From: Nereocystis luetkeana
Taxonomy: Eukaryota; Sar; Phaeophyceae; Laminariales; Laminariaceae
Reading direction: 5' to 3'
Length of the DNA: 64,000 bases
Assembly (NCBI GenBank): GCA_031213475.1
Contig: JARUPZ010000037.1
Span: 806,001-870,000, forward strand
A program made the translations under genes and the position numbers. Positions within the stretch are counted from its first letter, which is position 1. The number at the start of each line of letters is the position of its first letter. The notes under the pieces are model-generated. The model was not told the DNA's origin, did not search any database, and saw nothing but the letters and a program-made list of their open reading frames with translations. Below, one piece after another: positions 58,071 to 64,000 of the stretch.

Positions 58071-58193
58071 TTCCCGCCGTGGTGTTTCTTTAATTGTAAT
58101 TTGATACCTGGTATCTGTTTGTTACCTGGTACCAGGTACCTGGTAGTATAGTTGTTGTCCTGTCAAATACCAGGTGATACTTTATTTACCTGG

Positions 58194-58302
58194 TATTACG
58201 GGGGGCCATAGTTAATAGGACCTGTGGTATACATAAAAACCTGTATATTTACCCATTTCTACCAACAGTATTTGGTCCTATTAACTATGGTCCCCCGTAA
58301 TA
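58194..58302. mobile_element. TA-flanked MITE, copy 7
   Basis: TATTACGGGGGGCCATAGTT to AACTATGGTCCCCCGTAATA. It is inserted directly behind a TACCTGG word (58187-58194), whose TA is shared. Confidence 0.85.
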
Positions 58303-59061
58303 GGATATACGAGTATACGAGCTGAGCCAGCGTCGGATTGGTCATGCCCCCATCACTTTTACGAATATGGGCTTCTTGCTTTTTTTCCACGTAGTTCATG
58401 CACTCACCCACCACGCATTGAGGGTCGACCCTCATTGAATATACCAGGGTACATATTTTCCCCCCGAGATCTATGACCTCTCCAACAACCCCAACGAATA
58501 CAAAAGCGACCAAAACTAATGTTAAAAATAGTAAAAAAAACACACACACACTCCTACGGCCGACACTCTTTGCTATCCATATACGGGGTTGGAACTTGAG
58601 CGCAAATATTTCAAAATTGAGCGGGGCATCGCAGAAATGCCTTTCTTTGCGTAATTACTTCGATTTATAGATGGAATTGAGTTTTGGTGAGATCTCCTGA
58701 TGGGTGGCGAATTGGGCAACAAGACTTACATCCACCGTCTCCTCGGGCCTTCACTTTCATCTTAATTGAAAATTACGTTTTTTTTAGGAATTTAGTGTAA
58801 AAAATATTGGGTTTTTGAGTTTTCGCGATATTGTATCTAGACGAGATAGGGTCGGAAAAGAAAATTTAGATTTTTTCGTAGTACTGTTTTTATTTATCGA
58901 ACATGCAGTGGTGTGTCAGGGTTAGTGACTACCTGGTACAATTTTTGCAGCCTAATTTGCAGTGGTTCACGATACACGACTTCAGAAAGCTTTCTCCGTT
59001 TTATGGCTGGCCCAGCTCGTACGAAAAATATAATGTGATACCAGGTATCGTATACCAGTAA
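58303..59061. other. non-coding, no gene seen
   Basis: AT-rich, with no supportable ORF. Contains one TACCTGGTA at 58931 and a TACCAGGTA at 59039. Confidence 0.5.
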
Positions 59062-59756
59062 GGGCCGTTTTTAACGACCAAACAAAATAGCAAAAAACTT
59101 GCTATTTTGATAAGACAAAATTTCCATAAAGTTGCCAAAACCTTCTACCGTGAAACGCTGCATATGTGGGAATATTGGCAAATGTTCGCATCATAACGCC
59201 CTCAGATCTTAGGCAAACCCCTCACAGCAGCGGCAACAGGTAGCCGACGGCACGCCGACGCTCTTTATGGAGTACGTGCTGCCGCAGAAAGGACTCCAGG
59301 CATAGCCCACGTACCTCAGAGGTTGGCAGCCCTCCCAGCCCGGCCAAAATCCCCTGGGAAAAGCTGGAATGGCTGCTGTTGTTCATTCTGTTTTAGCCCC
59401 CGCACAAAACGACACCCATGTTGCCTCCACACGGGGCTCACGGCCAGTGTCGCCAGCCCTATAATCACTGTGATCAATGCCACCGGGTATCTTTCGTATC
59501 TCCCTCTACTACACAAGTTAGAGCGAGTCTAGCGTAGGGCGCCATGGCGTCGTCTGTTTTACAACCTTGCGTTGGCGTTGTTGGGCTAAAATAGCAAAGA
59601 AAATTGAAAAATTCTCTTGCCATAAATTTGCCAACGAACAGGAAGTGTAATTTCCAAAGAAAAGCTTGGCAAGTTTTTTGCTATTTTGGCAAGTAAAAAA
59701 TTCCATATGGAAATTTAGTAAGTTTTTCGCTAAATATGCGTCGTTAAAAACGACCT
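59062..59756. mobile_element. ~695-bp non-autonomous TIR element
   Basis: The left end GGGCCGTTTTTAACGACC is mirrored by GTCGTTAAAAACGACC at the right. Just inside, CAAAATAGCAAAAAACTTGC (left) is inverted as GCAAGTTTTTTGCTATTTTG (right). The interior has no transposase. A minus-strand ORF at 59778-59518 lies over the right arm and is not a gene. Confidence 0.65.
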
Positions 59757-60498
59757 TCGTATATACTCGAGCCGTCAACAGGGGTATATTGTTTTAGAGC
59801 ACATGGAGCGCGTCCGTCCTCCGATAGAGTATGTGTCACTACTGTCACTAGCACTACTGTCACTGCTGTCAGCACTATCAGTACAATGATCTGCTGCACC
59901 AGCTTTTGGATATACAGAGTATTTTTTACAGGACTATTAATAGTGGGTACCAGAGTTGAGAGCGTCCGTGTGAAAAACATTCCGGGTTCGAGAACGGTCA
60001 AAACGACTTGTCCCGCGTATTCTATAAGCTGTATATTTCCCACTGCAGATAAGACGCCTTTCGGCTGTGACCGGGTGCTCTTAACTCTTCACTTGGAGTA
60101 CATACTCGTAACCCCTCTACAGATATGAACGACGCAGCGAAATAGCAGTAAAATAGGTTCAATTTCCGTCTCAGCAGTTATTACTATTATTAGTATGTAC
60201 CAGTATATACAGCAGTGCAAGTATACCAGGCTAGTACTGCTGCAGTACTGATGTTGTGGCTCCGTGCACCAACGAAAAAGCTTAATGGAAAAATGGGCAC
60301 CATGCATGTTGCGCTTCGTACCTACGTAAGGACCCACTATAACGAAACGAACACTTTTGGATCGTTTTTAAAAAAAATTGTCGAAGACTTCGTAATCAAA
60401 TTGAACTGAATTCGATGTGGTGGTCATTTCTTGTTGTGGGTCCGGGACCCTATATCGGGAGTTACGCAGTGTGTTTTAAAATACCAAAAACGGAAGGG

Positions 60499-60978
60499 TC
60501 AACGAACACTCTTTGGCAACCGACGAGACGAGCAAAGGCACGCGCCCTCCCCAGACCGGCGGCGGCGGCAGCTGTTTTTTCGTGCTGACACCAAGAGGAG
60601 AGGAGCCTTTCCGTCCATATCATAGGTACTTGTTCGGTCCCCTGACGCAACCCTAAAGTAACGCCCTGCGCGGGGAGGAACGACGGCCCTGTAGCTGTCC
60701 GAGTCCCGAGGGAATGCGTGATGTGGTCTGGTTGTTGGTTGCTCGAGTACAGCGCGACGGAAAGCTGGGTTTGCGGCGGCCTTGATTTTTTTTAAGCGCC
60801 GCGCACGTGTAGGCTGTGCTGAGGACCTTGGGAGGTCGCGCTGCGGCTGGTCCTGTGGTCCCACCTCTCTCGCTCGCAATGGCGACTTCCCGCCTCTGAA
60901 CCAGCAGACGACACCGCATAAATTTGCATGCCATGCTATTCTTTGGTTGGGAAGAGCATGCCAGGTCCAGGTGGACAA
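60499..60978 (-). CDS. hypothetical ORF, 159 aa
   Basis: An ATG-led open frame in a GC-rich patch: basic, Arg/Ser/Pro-rich, with no recognised domain or splice context. The overlapping minus frame 60934-60653 is also open, which argues that composition explains both. It is kept as a weak candidate because it is the longest open frame in this half of the window outside elements. Confidence 0.15.
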   Translation of the reverse strand: MSTWTWHALPNQRIAWHANLCGVVCWFRGGKSPLRAREVGPQDQPQRDLPRSSAQPTRARRLKKIKAAANPAFRRAVLEQPTTRPHHAFPRDSDSYRAVVPPRAGRYFRVASGDRTSTYDMDGKAPLLLVSARKNSCRRRRSGEGACLCSSRRLPKSVR

Positions 60979-61207
60979 ACTAATTCAAATCGATTCGATC
61001 GATTCGATTCGATAATTCTCCAGAAGTAATAAGTGTTTTGGGACTTCATAGTTGTCAATTTTATTGAATCGGATTGAATCGAAGCTCCCTTGCCTCAAAA
61101 AATGAAAACGCCTACTTGGTGATCTTGTTTTTGACCAATCAGAGGCATTTTTTTTTTTCAAAAATCGATTCGATTCAACATATTTGTTCGTTAAAACGGA
61201 CTCTAAA

Positions 61208-61700
61208 GTGGTAGCCCCGGTGGCTCAGTATTACCCTCGAATGCTGATATTAATATTAATAGGTTTTGATTGATCCCGTGACGTCAAATCCCACCCTGGT
61301 GATAATTTCCATGATTGAAAGAGCTAAAAGGAAACAACTGCTGATACTGTAGCGCCTACTGTAGCGTGGGTATGATAGGCGCCATTCGACGCGAATCAAC
61401 AAGGGAAGAATGGGCTGAAGTCTCCTCGCGATAAAAATGCCAATGAAGGCACGACCCGTAGTGGAGAGGGAGGAGGAGAAAGAAAGAGCCTATTACGGGG
61501 GACCATAGTTAATAGGACCTATGGTCTATACAAAAACCTACCTGGTACCTGGTATATATTTACCTATTTTACGCACAATATTTGGTCCTATTATCTATAG
61601 CCCCCCCGTAATAGCCTGCTACGTGACCCCGGATCTGAGTTACGACTACTGCTGTACTATTAATATTGACCGGAGAGAGAGGGAAGAAGAGGGGCGAATA
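61208..61700 (+). mobile_element. tRNA-derived SINE interrupted by a MITE
   Basis: The head GTAGCCCCGGTGGCTCAGT, with B-box-like GTCAAATCCCACC, is followed by the family body (GTAGCGTGGGTATGATAGGCG, TTCGACGCGAATCAACAAGG, GATAAAAATGCCAATGAAGG). A MITE splits the body at AGAGCCT. The body resumes AGCCTGCTACGTGACCCCGG. The head carries TATTAATATTAATA at about 61248-61261, and the tail carries TACTGCTGTACTATTAATA. Confidence 0.8.
61491..61613. mobile_element. TA-flanked MITE, copy 8, with a double micro-insertion
   Basis: Longer than its relatives because 14 bp (CCTGGTA twice) follow the TA at 61539-61540. It is inserted in a SINE whose target is known from other copies. AGCCT stands on both sides if the element is taken as ATTACGG...CCGTAAT, so this copy has a likely target duplication. 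Confidence 0.85.
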
Positions 61701-64000
61701 TACTAATGGGAAGAAGACAAAACAAATGGGGAACTGTCAACTGACTTCGACAACATTGAATCAACTCCAGCGTTCAGGGCCGTTCTTGCCGTTTTTTTTT
61801 GTTCCGGGAATATATATCCCAAATTGTGGCATTCTTAAGTGTTCGAAGACAACCTTTTTCGATCAAAACAGAAGAAAAAACTTTAACCGTTGATGAAAAA
61901 ACTCTTTCACTTTCTCGGGAAAACCTAACTGGCGGTAGAGGATCGGGCAGCCGCACCGCACCGCAGGCAGGCGCACAGCACCGCTTGAGCCGTGCTACAA
62001 ACTAGTTACGAGCGCACAACGCTGGCCAAGGCCATTCTTGAGGCCGTTCACTATTCACAGAGCAGACGCGTACCGACGTTTCATATGAATATCATAGCCG
62101 AGTAACTCAACTTGCGGAGGACAGGCAGTCACTGATAATATTACGAGTACTGCGTTGGGTGTCGTGGGCTGGGGTGTGGCGCCAAGAGCTGCGACGTATG
62201 GTCCGTGCAGGTTTCCCCCGTCCAGGTTTCCCCGAGCACCAAGGTCTATTCTTCTCCTCGTACAGGAGTATGATATGTAGTGATAGGATGGCCGACCACA
62301 ATTTGCAAAAATACCTGTACTCGTATAAAATGTACTCCGTTCGTTCTTCCGCGAAGGTGGTCCTTGGCTTTTACTTCGTTGGCGATTTTTGTTTTGCCTC
62401 TGTGTTTCTTCAAACCCTTGAAATAACAGTGCTACATCAATGGGGTGGGAGGAGTACTTTTCGCAACACTATTTAGAGCACGGATTTGAATTGATCTCGG
62501 AATTCCCCAGACACGATGTTCTTCCGATTCAAAGAAAACCAAAAAGACGAAGAGGCAGAAAAACTTCCCCAGAGCGCATGGAAAAATCGATTATCCAATG
62601 GGAAAACTAAAGATAGGCACCCGACAAGGACGAAAGTAGAGGGCTCCAAACTATCCCTTTCGACTATCTATCCACAGACCTAACCTTTCTGATATTTTTT
62701 AATGAATGGAGGTCAATCGACCTATTCTCGATTGTGTGATAATTAGCTGTTTATCGCCCTTGACAAACTGTGACTTAATTGATTTTAGGTTTTCATGGGT
62801 GAACAAAAGAAAATGCCATGAACATTTTTCTTCGCTCAGCCTTGGTGATCACGACTGACTGCTGTTGTCGTTTTATCCCGCAATTCGTCGTATTTCGAAA
62901 GTTCTTTGCCGAAAACGGTTTGGATGAATTATCTTGCACAGACTTAAAAATACTGTTAAAATAATTATTAATAGTGATGGTTTCACAACACGAGGCACGT
63001 TGCTTGAAAATGCACACTAGAGGCAAGGGAATTCCTAGGTTGCCAAGACATCCTTGTCCCACCTTATCTTGCTCTAATTCGCTTTCGTATCGCAGGGGTG
63101 CGTGGCGCCTATGACATCGCATAGTGCAGGGTGGGCTACGAACGCAAATTTCGACGAAATCCTCGATCTCGAGTTTTTTTTTTTTTTCATTTTTATGTAC
63201 CTGGTACAAGAACACATACTGCTGTATACCGGTATACCGGAAGGGCATACGGGCATACCGGCATACTGCCAATAATACCAGGCATATATCTACAGCAACA
63301 AACTACATGATACATCATACATATACCAGTATACGACTTTTGAGCAAATAATTATTTTCGTTCACTTTCCACAGGTTCCCCGGTTTCGAACCCAGGGTTG
63401 TGCTGGAAATGCAAGAAGTAAGTGTTGAAATGAAAACGAGCTTCACGTTACTGCTGTTGCGGACGGCGCATTGTTCGATTACTATTATACTACTGCTGTA
63501 TGATTGTCTGCCGTCCTTTCCTCCTGGCCGCTGGTGCCTCGTGTTTGGTCTGCCTTCTGGCTCCTCGCCGGTGGCCCATGCCATCCAATCCCATTCGATC
63601 CCATTCCATCCTATCTCATCCGATCCCATCCGTTTCCCGTCCGATCCCATCCCGTCCCGTCCCGTCCCATCTCTTATCGTCTTACGAATCGAACACATCT
63701 TGTGATACACCAGCGTACCAGGTACCTGGTATACGGACCTTCATGTTCCCTTTCCTTTATACGAACATACCTGGTACACTTTAAACAACAGTAATTAGTA
63801 ATAGAAATACAGCAGCTCTCCTCCCGAATATAATTCGCACCTTCTGTTACTTTCTTCGTACGAATTATTCATATTATACGTGATTTAAGGTGCCGGTGTA
63901 CGAGTATGATGAAAAAGTGAATGTTGCCAGTATATACCGGTGCTACTACTGTACGTACAATACGCACCACCAGGTATTTTTTTGTTTCGCGTCTATTCTT
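61701..64000. other. non-coding, no gene supported
   Basis: AT-rich with scattered TA-bounded words. A stretch around 63120-63175 (ACGAACGC, TTTCGACGAAATCCTCGATC) faintly resembles the 8890 repeat. A pentanucleotide-like (ATCCC/CCCGT)n tract lies at 63585-63672. ORFs over that tract are artefacts. Confidence 0.45.
63585..63672. repeat. degenerate ATCCC/CCCGT microsatellite
   Basis: Repeats of TCGATCCCATCC and CCCGTCCCGT produce Pro/Ser/Ile/His-rich ORFs on both strands that should not be taken as genes. Confidence 0.8.

Noticed and set aside
63400..63800. Overlapping ORFs of about 100 codons on both strands
   Set aside because: They follow a pentanucleotide microsatellite.

Overview
The window is nuclear DNA from a eukaryote: genes are split by GT-AG introns, exons are GC-rich, and most of the sequence is non-coding and packed with mobile-element debris. 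I infer a stramenopile, most likely a brown alga. That guess rests on general genome style and on one degenerate LINE whose protein resembles LINE proteins I associate with Ectocarpus-type genomes; I cannot prove it here. There is no sign of bacterial operons, rRNA, functional tRNA or CRISPR.

Host genes are few. (1) A plus-strand, multi-exon WD40 beta-propeller gene ends at 7907. Well-supported exons lie at about 4855-5051, 5510-5743, 6189-6276, 6610-6670 and 6820-7907, with probable earlier exons at 2250-2381, 3400-3510 and 3720-3773. (2) A minus-strand gene at 12711-9952, convergent with the first, encodes a WDR44-like WD40 protein. (3) A minus-strand THH1/TOM1/TOM3-domain multispanning membrane protein runs from 28764 to 23224. 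Its seven exons join in phase and give about 409 residues. (4) A first exon of a RING-finger protein lies at 45074-45252. A few short or ambiguous ORFs are listed with low confidence.

The rest is repeats. A TA-flanked ~109-bp MITE (ends TTACGGGG...CCCCGTAA) occurs eight times. A tRNA-derived SINE family has about seven copies. Non-LTR retrotransposon 3' fragments of two related groups lie at 14.4-16.98, 46.85-48.83, 52.45-53.9 and 56.3-56.96 kb, and a third degenerate LINE lies at 38.3-40.05 kb. There are several fold-back or TIR elements, a minisatellite, an exact 84-bp tandem duplication and assorted microsatellites.

The most interesting signal fits none of these categories. The non-coding DNA is saturated with short words bounded by TA: TACCTGGTA/TACCAGGTA, TATTAATA, TACTGCTGTA/TACAGCAGTA, TACGAGTA/TACTCGTA. 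Where two copies of a repeat can be compared, several words prove to be clean insertions of 4-5 bp plus a duplicated TA at a TA present in the other copy (48129 vs 56799, 34576 vs 35252, 16274 vs 53293, 16674 vs 53684, and a double insertion at 61539 vs 13889). In a LINE ORF at 39656, deleting exactly 7 bp restores the reading frame. I propose that these are excision footprints of TA-targeting (Tc1/mariner-type) elements. The resident MITE ends in TT...AA beside TA, so a 2-nt footprint from it would read exactly TATTAATA.
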